Shown: positions 1-5,599 of the stretch, piece after piece
Layout of the letters: each line of letters opens with the position of its first letter
How positions within the stretch are numbered: the first letter of the stretch is position 1
Assembly: GCA_007128075.1 (NCBI GenBank)
Contig: SKYD01000057.1
Location: 1 to 6,258 of the forward strand
Direction of reading: 5' to 3'
Source of the DNA: Thiorhodovibrio sp.
GTDB lineage: Bacteria; Pseudomonadota; Gammaproteobacteria; Chromatiales; Chromatiaceae
Length of the DNA: 6,258 bases
The notes under the pieces: generated by a model
What the model was told of the DNA's origin: nothing
Databases searched by the model: none
The model's input: the letters and a program-made list of their open reading frames with translations, nothing else
Translations under genes and position numbers: made by a program

Positions 1-610
1 GCAAGCGCAACCGTGCCAATAAAATATCGGTTTGCCCTCGATACTGATTGATTGAGCTTTGATCCCAGGTGCTGGCTCGCGCCCAGTTGGCAGTCAACGC
101 AGCCAGCCGCGTGCGCCAGGTCGCAGGTTGCAGCTCAACTGCATCGAGTTGGATGCGTTGCTCAGGCTGACCATAAAAACCGAATGCTAAGCGGGTGATC
201 GTCCCTTCCCAGGGTTTGAGTTGCCACAGCGGAATCCACAATTGAGCGCCGCTGAATGACGGCAACATCATCTGTTCAGTGATTGGATCGCGGGTTTGAT
301 CATGAAACAGCGGGCTTTGCAGTGGCTGGCGCTGGCGGAGCAAAATGATCCGCTCAAGCGGTTGCAAACCCGTGCCACGAATCACCAAAAAACCGCCGGG
401 CTGGACGCTGATTGCATCCAGCGGGATATCCACCGCCGCTTGACCTGCTGCATCCAGATTGAGTGTTAGCGGCTGATCGAGAAGCGCGTGCGGCTCGGTT
501 AGTGTCAAAGATTGTGGTGGGGCAAAGGGGGCAAGCAGCCACCACCATAACAGCCCACCGCCAAGCGCGGCTGGCAGCAATGGCCACCACCGCCACTGCG
601 CAAGACTCAT
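1..610 (-). CDS. Membrane-anchored protein of unknown function (3' end beyond the left edge)
   Basis: I do not recognise this gene. Reading the minus strand from the ATG at 610 gives 203 uninterrupted codons to the window edge, so the C-terminus is missing. The start is set by the ATGA overlap with the stop of the metallo-hydrolase gene, which implies translational coupling and one transcript. The N-terminus (MSLAQWRWWPLLPAALGGGL, then WWWLLAPFAP) is a tryptophan-rich hydrophobic segment with an Arg near the start, consistent with a single membrane anchor or uncleaved signal. Residues about 35-165 are rich in alternating hydrophobic residues (for example FLVIRG, RIILL, LWIPLW, TRLAFGFYG, RIQLDAVEL) and look like an extracytoplasmic beta-sandwich. 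Residues about 166-200 look helical and may lead to more membrane segments outside the window. A cell-envelope or polysaccharide role is only a guess. The coding call is firm and the function is unknown. Confidence 0.75.
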   Translation of the reverse strand, partial: MSLAQWRWWPLLPAALGGGLLWWWLLAPFAPPQSLTLTEPHALLDQPLTLNLDAAGQAAVDIPLDAISVQPGGFLVIRGTGLQPLERIILLRQRQPLQSPLFHDQTRDPITEQMMLPSFSGAQLWIPLWQLKPWEGTITRLAFGFYGQPEQRIQLDAVELQPATWRTRLAALTANWARASTWDQSSINQYRGQTDILLARLRL

Positions 611-1599
611 GCTTGTGCCTGACGCGCTCGCCGTTGCAGCCACACCTCCAGCCCCTGGCTATTGAGTGCCAGATCAACCGCAAGCAACTCGCGTAGGGTT
701 GCCTCGGGCAAGGTCACCCCCCAAGCACGCGCTGAATTGAGCAACACTTCCGCAACTGCCGTGCGCAGTTGTTCGATCCGTGCTGATCCGGGCGGCTGAT
801 CTTCGAGCGTTAACGCCACATCCGCCATTGCCTGAATACTCGCCCGTAACTGTAGCGCACATTGTTCGGGCTGCTCAACCTTGCCAAAATGAGTTAGATA
901 CAGTGCTTGGGGTTTGAGTGCCAGAATGCGCTCGATGCTTGCCAGCCAGCGTTCGGGATCAAAGGCAACCGGTGTTGTCGGGGCATACAGCCAAGGCCCT
1001 TGCGCAGTGTGAAATTCACGATAAGCGATGCCGAAAGTATCGCCAGTAAAACAGCCCTGGGTATGCTCATCAAACAGACAGCCGTGATGGTTGGCATGGC
1101 CTGGGGTATCGAGAAAACACAGCGAGCGCGTACCCACCCTGATCACCTGCTCATCCGTAGCCTCGATGACCCGCTCGGCAGGCACGGCAGTCAGCCCACC
1201 AAAATGGGCGAGAAACTCATCCTCACCATACACCGCCGTCGCACCAGCAATCAGCTTTGTTGGATCGATCAGATGCGGCGCACCCTTGGGATGGATCAAC
1301 ACCTGAGCCTGAGGACAGACCGCCAGCAGATCGCCGGTGGCTCCGGCATGATCGAGATGAACATGGGTGGGGATGATCCAATCCACCGCCTCGGGGCTGA
1401 AACCCAGATGGGCAATGACTGCCAAAATTCTGGGCACCGCACAGGCAGTGCCAGTGTCGATCAATGCCAGCTGCCCCTGATCTTCAAGCAGATAACAGGC
1501 GGCTAATCCGGGGCGATAAAGATCGGTGTCGATACAAAACAGGCCCTCAGCGACTTGAGTGAAGGCGTGATTGGGCAAAGCAGCGGGAGATATTTGCAT
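607..1599 (-). CDS. MBL-fold metallo-hydrolase
   Basis: This is a 330-residue member of the metallo-beta-lactamase fold hydrolases, presumably cytoplasmic and binding two metals. The metal site is complete: H79-x-H81-x-D83-H84 (THVHLDHAGATG), H168 in TPGHANHH, D187 in FTGDTFG and H237 in LTHFG. The N-terminal part (VAEGLFCIDTDLYRPGLAACYLL, then LIDTG) matches the first beta strands of the fold. Residues about 245-330 form a helical C-terminal extension beyond the core domain. Substrate cannot be deduced; thioester and lactone hydrolases share this core. I chose the ATG at 1599 because family similarity begins just after it and a promoter-like element lies immediately upstream. The frame stays open to a TTG at 1692 (361 residues), which would add a hydrophobic stretch resembling a signal peptide. 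No good Shine-Dalgarno sequence precedes any candidate. The stop overlaps the next minus-strand gene by 4 bases. Confidence 0.9.
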   Translation of the reverse strand: MQISPAALPNHAFTQVAEGLFCIDTDLYRPGLAACYLLEDQGQLALIDTGTACAVPRILAVIAHLGFSPEAVDWIIPTHVHLDHAGATGDLLAVCPQAQVLIHPKGAPHLIDPTKLIAGATAVYGEDEFLAHFGGLTAVPAERVIEATDEQVIRVGTRSLCFLDTPGHANHHGCLFDEHTQGCFTGDTFGIAYREFHTAQGPWLYAPTTPVAFDPERWLASIERILALKPQALYLTHFGKVEQPEQCALQLRASIQAMADVALTLEDQPPGSARIEQLRTAVAEVLLNSARAWGVTLPEATLRELLAVDLALNSQGLEVWLQRRARQAQA

Positions 1600-1636
1600 G
1601 GGGAGTGAAATTATGAATGATAAGCACCAACTAAGA

Positions 1637-1665
1637 AGTCTAGCGATCTTTGTCTGCACAGACAA
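1637..1665 (-). promoter_or_regulatory. Candidate sigma-70 promoter for the metallo-hydrolase gene
   Basis: Read on the minus strand, TTGTCT (1660-1665) and TAGACT (1637-1642) are separated by 17 bases. Each hexamer matches the consensus at 4 of 6 positions. Transcription would start near 1630 and leave a leader of about 30 nt before the ATG at 1599, which supports that start over the upstream TTG. The -35 hexamer lies in one arm of a perfect inverted repeat. Visual prediction only. Confidence 0.4.
1650..1665. promoter_or_regulatory. Perfect inverted repeat, candidate operator
   Basis: TTGTCTG-CA-CAGACAA has exact 7-bp arms with a 2-bp centre in the divergent intergenic region. It covers the -35 hexamer of the predicted minus-strand promoter, the expected position for a repressor site. 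The short symmetric form would suit a dimeric helix-turn-helix regulator (GntR, MarR or TetR type), but no regulator gene is present in the window to link to it. It is too far from a gene end and lacks the T-tract of an intrinsic terminator. Confidence 0.4.
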
Positions 1666-1707
1666 CCGCACCATGCAGTTGATCTGCGACAATACACCAT
1701 CAATTGC

Positions 1708-1735
1708 TTGATTTTTTATCAGTTATATTGATACT
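1708..1735 (+). promoter_or_regulatory. Candidate promoter for the secreted protein-queC-queD-queE operon
   Basis: TTGATT (1708-1713) and GATACT (1730-1735) are 16 bases apart, each matching sigma-70 consensus at 4 of 6 positions, in an AT-rich stretch. A start near 1742 would place the Shine-Dalgarno-like GGAG about 17 nt into the transcript. The alternative TATATT at 1724-1729 lacks a well-spaced -35. An inverted repeat TATCA-N7-TGATA (1717-1733) overlaps the proposed -10. No preQ1-type riboswitch fold is evident: the leader would be only about 33 nt. Confidence 0.35.
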
Positions 1736-1758
1736 AACCAGTTTTGGCAGATTTTTTT

Positions 1759-1762
1759 GGAG
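1759..1762 (+). promoter_or_regulatory. Shine-Dalgarno sequence of the operon's first gene
   Basis: GGAG sits 9 bases before a GTG (1772) and 12 bases before an ATG (1775) in the same frame. It overlaps the farther-upstream in-frame TTG at 1757, ruling that start out. It is the only clear ribosome binding site in the operon; the genes behind it have tight or overlapping junctions. Confidence 0.55.
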
Positions 1763-1774
1763 CAAAAAATCGTG

Positions 1775-2278
1775 ATGCGTCAATTTATCGTCGGTTGTGG
1801 GCTGTGCCTTGTTAGTTTCAGCAACGCTTGGGGCGAATTGCCCACCGTGGCGTTGGATGATTTTTTATCTGGGGTTGATGATCGCTGTCAATACAGTGCT
1901 GCCTTAGAGCAGTTTCGGCTGGCATTGCCGGATACTGAGCAGGCTTGGGCGCTGCTTCCACCACAGCTACAAGCTGCCAGTGCGCCCTTCATCATTGAAG
2001 ATGAGGTCGATTATCAGATCATCGCGCTACCGATTCGCGGCACCTGGCGCGAGGTGCCGGTGGAGCTGATTGAGTTTGGTCTCGGCAAAGGCAATGGCAT
2101 TCATGTGCTAGTGATAGACTTTGGCGGCTCGCCAGATCGTGCTGAAGCAGTCTTTGGGCCGCGGGTGGTGCGCTCGCAAGATCTAATGGCCAACGATCCC
2201 GACAATCTCACCGATGCCTTCACTGATTTGATCATTGAAAGTGAGCGCGCCCGTTTAGTCTGTGATTTGTCAACTTAA
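1775..2278 (+). CDS. Small secreted protein of unknown function, first gene of the queCDE operon
   Basis: I do not recognise this 167-residue protein. It begins with a plausible Sec signal peptide: a basic Arg2, a hydrophobic core at about residues 4-15 and a likely signal peptidase I site after A18-W19-G20. There is no credible lipobox. The mature part is acidic, about 147 residues, with helical character around 40-70 and 143-160 and a possible beta region around 72-117 (PFIIEDEVDYQIIALPIRGT, IHVLVIDFGG). The mature protein has exactly two cysteines, C38 and C163, which could form a disulfide in the periplasm. Starts at ATG 1775 or GTG 1772 are both possible; GTG has slightly better spacing to GGAG. 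Its stop overlaps the queC start by one base (TAATG), so it is co-translated with queC, yet a periplasmic protein has no evident role in cytoplasmic preQ0 synthesis. Confidence 0.8.
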   Translation: MRQFIVGCGLCLVSFSNAWGELPTVALDDFLSGVDDRCQYSAALEQFRLALPDTEQAWALLPPQLQAASAPFIIEDEVDYQIIALPIRGTWREVPVELIEFGLGKGNGIHVLVIDFGGSPDRAEAVFGPRVVRSQDLMANDPDNLTDAFTDLIIESERARLVCDLST

Positions 2279-2961
2279 TGAAAGCAATTGTATTACTCAG
2301 TGGCGGATTGGATTCCGCCACCGTGCTCGCCATCGCCAAGGCTGCCGACTATGCCGTCTACGCATTGTCGTTTAATTATGGCCAACGCCATCAGATTGAG
2401 CTTGATGCTGCCGCCAAGCTGGCGGCGGCGAGTGGCGTGGTCGAGCATCTGATCACCGACATCGATCTGCGCCGCTTTGGCGGCTCGGCGTTGACGGCGG
2501 AGCTGAGTGTTCCCAAAGACCGTCCGCTGGCATCCTTGACCTCGGCAATCCCGATTACCTATGTCCCTGCTCGCAATACCGTGTTCTTGTCTTTGGCGCT
2601 GGCGTGGGCTGAAGTGCTGGAGATCAATGATATTTTTATCGGGGTCAATGCCATCGACTATTCCGGCTATCCGGACTGTCGTCCAGAATACATCGCGGCA
2701 TTTGAGCGGCTGGCGCACTTGGCAACTGCCGCTGGTGTGAGCGGCGGACAGCGGCTGAAAATTCACGCCCCGCTGATGACGCTCAACAAAGCCGAGATTA
2801 TTCAGCGTGGCATCGAACTGGGCGTGGATTATGGGCTGACGCATAGCTGTTATGATCCTGATCCCGCTGGTCGCCCCTGCCGCTGTTGCGATGCCTGCCA
2901 ATTACGCGCCCAAGGTTTTGTGCAAGCGGGGCTGATCGATCCGCTGTTTGCACACGAATAA
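2278..2961 (+). CDS. queC: 7-cyano-7-deazaguanine (preQ0) synthase QueC
   Basis: QueC converts 7-carboxy-7-deazaguanine and ammonia to preQ0, using ATP, in the cytoplasm (EC 6.3.4.20). The 227-residue length is normal for the family. The N-terminal PP-loop that binds ATP is intact (SGGLDSAT, residues 8-15), followed by the family segments ALSFNYGQRHQIEL (29-42), VPARNTVFLSLALAWAE (96-112) and GVNAIDYSGYPDCRPEY (122-138). The C-terminal zinc site is C191, C201, C204 and C207 (HSCYDP, then PCRCCDAC), with an extra C203 in between. The ATG at 2278 overlaps the stop of the preceding gene and there is no separate Shine-Dalgarno sequence, so translation is probably coupled. The next gene begins 6 nt after the stop. 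Nothing suggests inactivation. Confidence 0.97.
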   Translation: MKAIVLLSGGLDSATVLAIAKAADYAVYALSFNYGQRHQIELDAAAKLAAASGVVEHLITDIDLRRFGGSALTAELSVPKDRPLASLTSAIPITYVPARNTVFLSLALAWAEVLEINDIFIGVNAIDYSGYPDCRPEYIAAFERLAHLATAAGVSGGQRLKIHAPLMTLNKAEIIQRGIELGVDYGLTHSCYDPDPAGRPCRCCDACQLRAQGFVQAGLIDPLFAHE

Positions 2962-2967
2962 TTGACC

Positions 2968-4032
2968 ATGACCATCTTGCTTTATCACCGTGCCAGCGCC
3001 AGCTTTGCTGCGGCACGGCATCTCGCCGCGCTTCCGGCTGACCATCGCGCCCACCGCCGCCATGGGCATCAGTTTCGCGCCATAGTGTGCGCACAACAAT
3101 GGCACCAGAGCGCGATTGGTGCAGAAACACTCAGCCAGCAGCTTGTTGACACCCTAGCTGCACTCGATTATCAAGATTTAAATCAGCATTTTACCAACCC
3201 CAGCGATGACACGCTCGGCCACTGGCTTGGGCAACGGCTGGCATTGCCAGGCGAGGTCAATATCGGGTTACACAGCACCGCAACCCAGGGCGTGGAGCTA
3301 AATTCAACGCAACGGCTGCTGTGGCGGCATTTTCATTTTGAAGCCGCGCATCGGCTGCCCAATGTCGCAGCAGATCATCCCTGTGGTCGGATGCACGGTC
3401 ATGGCTTTGCCGTGACCCTGACGGTGCCGCTTGCCGCCGCCGCGCCCGGTGCGGGCTATGACGCGCTGGATCAGGTCTGGGCACCGCTGCATCAACGGCT
3501 GCATCTGCACTGTCTCAATGATCTTCCAGGTCTGGACAATCCCACCAGTGAGCATCTTGCTCACTGGTTGTGGCAACAGCTACGACCGCAACTGCCCGAA
3601 CTCGTGCATGTTCGTGTTCACGAAACCGCCAGCGCTGGCTGTCAATACGACGGCATTGATTATCGCATCTGGAAAGAACAACGCTTTGAAAGCGCGCTCT
3701 GTTTGGCGCACGCCCCAGCAGGTGACCCGCGCCGCCGCTTGCATGGCCATAGCTATCGGCTGCGGCTGCATCTGTGCGCGCCCCTGGATGCTGTTCTCGG
3801 CTGGACGCTGGACTATGGCGATGTCAAAACCTTGTTTCATCCGATTTATCAACAGCTCGATCATCAGCGGCTCGATCAACGGCTTGAATCACCAGATTTA
3901 GGTCGCCTTGCTACCTGGATTTACACCCAAACAATCGACAGCTTGCCGCAACTTGAGCGTCTCGATCTTCACCAGACCGCCGATTGTGGGGTAAGCCTGT
4001 GCGCCGGGAGGCGGCTGACTGACACCGCATGA
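2968..4032 (+). CDS. queD: Triple-domain QueD-like protein (6-carboxy-5,6,7,8-tetrahydropterin synthase)
   Basis: QueD turns 7,8-dihydroneopterin triphosphate into 6-carboxytetrahydropterin (EC 4.1.2.50). A usual QueD has about 120 residues; this protein has 354, or three times 118, and reads as three tandem PTPS/T-fold domains. Domain 1 (about 1-112) keeps H32-G-H34 but has R17, A28 and S103 in place of the first zinc His, the catalytic Cys and the pterin-binding Glu. Domain 2 (about 117-228) is closest to ordinary QueD: FEAAH128, C139-GRM-H143-G-H145, LNDLPGLDNPTSE and E219, but the catalytic Asp-His pair is H179-L180. Domain 3 (about 234-347) keeps H259-G-H261, LDYGDVK and L297-D298-H299, but has L244, R255 and Q336 where zinc His, Cys and Glu belong. 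Alignments are by eye to remembered E. coli QueD. It starts 6 nt after queC; a TTG at 2962 is an alternative start. Its stop overlaps queE (ATGA). Confidence 0.92.
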   Translation: MTILLYHRASASFAAARHLAALPADHRAHRRHGHQFRAIVCAQQWHQSAIGAETLSQQLVDTLAALDYQDLNQHFTNPSDDTLGHWLGQRLALPGEVNIGLHSTATQGVELNSTQRLLWRHFHFEAAHRLPNVAADHPCGRMHGHGFAVTLTVPLAAAAPGAGYDALDQVWAPLHQRLHLHCLNDLPGLDNPTSEHLAHWLWQQLRPQLPELVHVRVHETASAGCQYDGIDYRIWKEQRFESALCLAHAPAGDPRRRLHGHSYRLRLHLCAPLDAVLGWTLDYGDVKTLFHPIYQQLDHQRLDQRLESPDLGRLATWIYTQTIDSLPQLERLDLHQTADCGVSLCAGRRLTDTA

Positions 4033-4667
4033 GCTATCAGATCAAAGAAATTTTTTTCAGCCTACAAGGTGAAGGGGCGCGCTGTGGCCGTGCGGCGGTG
4101 TTTTGTCGCTTTGCTGGTTGCAATCTGTGGAGCGGACGCGAGGCGGATCGTGCTCAGGCACTGTGCTCTTTTTGCGATACCGATTTTCGCGGCATCGATG
4201 GCACCCTCGGCGGCAGCTATTGTGCAACTGCACTCGGCGAGCAAGTGGCAGCCTGTTGGGAGTCGATGACCGCCAACCGTCGCCAGCGTTATGTGGTGTT
4301 GACCGGCGGCGAGCCGTTGTTGCAGCTTGATCAACGGCTGCTTGATGTGTTGCATGCCCATCAGTTTGAGGTTGCCGTAGAAACCAACGGCACCTATCCC
4401 GCGCTGCCTGAAATTGATTGGCTGTGCGTAAGCCCTAAAGCCAACGCTCCGTTGGTCGTGACCACTGGCGATGAGCTTAAATTGGTCTATCCACAATTGG
4501 GCGCACCACCTGAGCAATTTGCCGCGCTAGGGTTTCGCCATTTTTTCTTGCAACCGCTGGCAGGGACACACACCCAACAGCATACCGCTCAGGCGGTGGC
4601 GTATTGTCAGGCGCATCCGCTGTGGCGTTTAAGTGTTCAGATGCACCAGCTCATCGGGATCGCTTGA
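4029..4667 (+). CDS. queE: 7-carboxy-7-deazaguanine synthase QueE (radical SAM)
   Basis: QueE is a radical SAM enzyme that contracts 6-carboxytetrahydropterin to 7-carboxy-7-deazaguanine (EC 4.3.99.3), the substrate of QueC. The protein has 212 residues. SLQGEG (11-16) is the N-terminal family signature. The iron-sulfur ligands are C31, C46 and C49 in a CX14CX2C arrangement, the QueE variant of the usual CX3CX2C, ending in FCDTDF. Further family segments are LTGGEPLLQ (91-99, SAM binding), VETNGT (117-122), VSPK (134-137), DELKLVYP (148-155) and FLQPL (173-177). The C-terminal LSVQMHQLIGI resembles the usual LSxQTHKxxGI with Met and Gln substitutions. The ATG overlaps the stop of the triple-QueD gene by 4 bases, implying coupled translation; GGGAGG at 4006-4011 is too far upstream to serve it. 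The last 39 bases overlap the end of the convergent deacetylase-like gene. Confidence 0.95.
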   Translation: MSYQIKEIFFSLQGEGARCGRAAVFCRFAGCNLWSGREADRAQALCSFCDTDFRGIDGTLGGSYCATALGEQVAACWESMTANRRQRYVVLTGGEPLLQLDQRLLDVLHAHQFEVAVETNGTYPALPEIDWLCVSPKANAPLVVTTGDELKLVYPQLGAPPEQFAALGFRHFFLQPLAGTHTQQHTAQAVAYCQAHPLWRLSVQMHQLIGIA

Positions 4668-5582
4668 TGGGCGTTGGATTCTGATGATTTCTCCTTGCAA
4701 CGCCACTGGCTCGGCTCTGCCAGCGATCTTGCCCATGCTGATTCGATGCACTGGCAGGCGACGCTGATCCAGTTGTTGATAGAAAATTTCACGCAAGGTG
4801 CCAATTTCATCCGCATCCCCCTGCCACATGATCAGCAGCCGTTCGAGTACCGGCAGCAAGTCCAGCCCTTCCAGCTCGGCACTGAGGCGAAATACATGCC
4901 CCAGCATGGAAATGGTGCGCGATTTGGCAAAGAGCGGTTGATGAACATTGCCGGTGTCGATGCCATGGTGGCCGATGAGCTCATCGAGGGTGGGCAGCGT
5001 GGTTGGAATTTGCACACAACGCGATGGGATGCCGCGCATCACTGGCAAAAAAGGCCCGGTGCCACGGCTGTCGCTGGCATAGTCCAAATTGAGTTCCATT
5101 TCCAACAGCAACAGATGCGGGTTAATGTGCCAACCCGCTGCGCCGTGCGCCCGCGGTGGCTTGCCAAAAATACGCACAAAGGATTCGCTGGCGCGGAGCA
5201 ATTCTTGATGGGTCCACTCACGATCCGCCGCAACACTCAGTGTTTGCCATTGGGTGTGATTGTAGCCCTGTATGGCGACTTCGTGCCCAGCGGCAGCGAC
5301 CACCCGCATCATATTCGCCCCACGGCGACCAATATCTGGTGCGGGCAGGAGGGTGCCGTAGAGCATGGTCGGCAGACCATAGTGTTTAAACACCAGGCGC
5401 GATTGCTGGTGCCAACCGCCGGGATGCAACAGCCGCCGCAGTGCGCGACCGCTATGATCTAGCCCCAGACTGAAAAAAAAGGTCGCCTGCACCCGATAAC
5501 GATCAAACAGCCGCAACAGATTCGGCACCCCGACCAGGGTGCCATGCAGCGTATTCACATCTACTTTAAGACCAATGCGCAC
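4629..5582 (-). CDS. ArnD-like polysaccharide deacetylase family protein with altered active site
   Basis: This 317-residue protein resembles ArnD, the deformylase acting on undecaprenyl-phosphate-linked 4-deoxy-4-formamido-L-arabinose in lipid A modification, a NodB-type carbohydrate esterase fold. Matching segments are IGLKVDVNTLHGTLVGVP (3-20), FFFSLGLD (35-42), HEVAIQGYNHTQWQ (100-113), GAAGW (147-151), YASDSRGTGPF (168-178), QIPTTLPTLDELIG (191-204) and AELEG (235-239). Compared with E. coli ArnD from memory, the metal Asp of D-V-D is N10, the first metal His is Q105 and a later His before AEVEG is S234; D8 and H109 remain. It may therefore be inactive or act differently, so I give no gene symbol. 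The start is a GTG with no clear Shine-Dalgarno sequence, 17 nt after the TPR gene, so the two probably share a transcript. Its 3' end overlaps queE by 39 bp. No arnA, arnB, arnC or arnT is in view. Confidence 0.85.
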   Translation of the reverse strand: MRIGLKVDVNTLHGTLVGVPNLLRLFDRYRVQATFFFSLGLDHSGRALRRLLHPGGWHQQSRLVFKHYGLPTMLYGTLLPAPDIGRRGANMMRVVAAAGHEVAIQGYNHTQWQTLSVAADREWTHQELLRASESFVRIFGKPPRAHGAAGWHINPHLLLLEMELNLDYASDSRGTGPFLPVMRGIPSRCVQIPTTLPTLDELIGHHGIDTGNVHQPLFAKSRTISMLGHVFRLSAELEGLDLLPVLERLLIMWQGDADEIGTLREIFYQQLDQRRLPVHRISMGKIAGRAEPVALQGEIIRIQRPSSDPDELVHLNT

Positions 5583-5599
5583 GGTGAATTTTGCCCAAC

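Noticed and set aside
354..683. 109-codon minus-strand frame and 77-codon plus-strand frame near the left edge
   Set aside because: Both lie in other frames of the partial membrane-protein gene, whose own frame runs unbroken from 610 to the window edge and is coupled to the upstream gene by ATGA.
907..1506. 199-codon plus-strand open frame opposite the metallo-hydrolase
   Set aside because: The opposite strand encodes a complete metallo-beta-lactamase motif set; this frame is a by-product of its codon use.
1742..1774. preQ1 riboswitch before the que operon
   Set aside because: The predicted leader is about 33 nt, AT-rich, and shows no stem plus C-rich loop and A-rich tail arrangement typical of preQ1-I. 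The operon's first gene is also not a que gene.
2293..2901. 202-codon minus-strand open frame opposite queC
   Set aside because: Shadow of queC: the translation is low-complexity and Arg/Gln-rich, with no motif.
3431..3901. 156-codon plus-strand frame inside the triple-QueD gene
   Set aside because: It overlaps domains 2 and 3 in another frame, and those domains carry the conserved HGH and LDH motifs.
4006..4011. GGGAGG as the queE Shine-Dalgarno sequence
   Set aside because: It ends 17 bases before the queE ATG, too far to work directly; it encodes the C-terminal Gly-Arg-Arg region of the triple-QueD protein.
4600..4700. Intrinsic terminator between queE and the ArnD-like gene
   Set aside because: No GC-rich hairpin followed by a T-tract was seen on either strand, and the two coding regions overlap here.
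4674..5462. 262-codon plus-strand open frame opposite the ArnD-like gene
   Set aside because: It lies entirely antisense to a gene with clear family motifs. Its translation shows no recognisable domain and it has no ribosome binding site.
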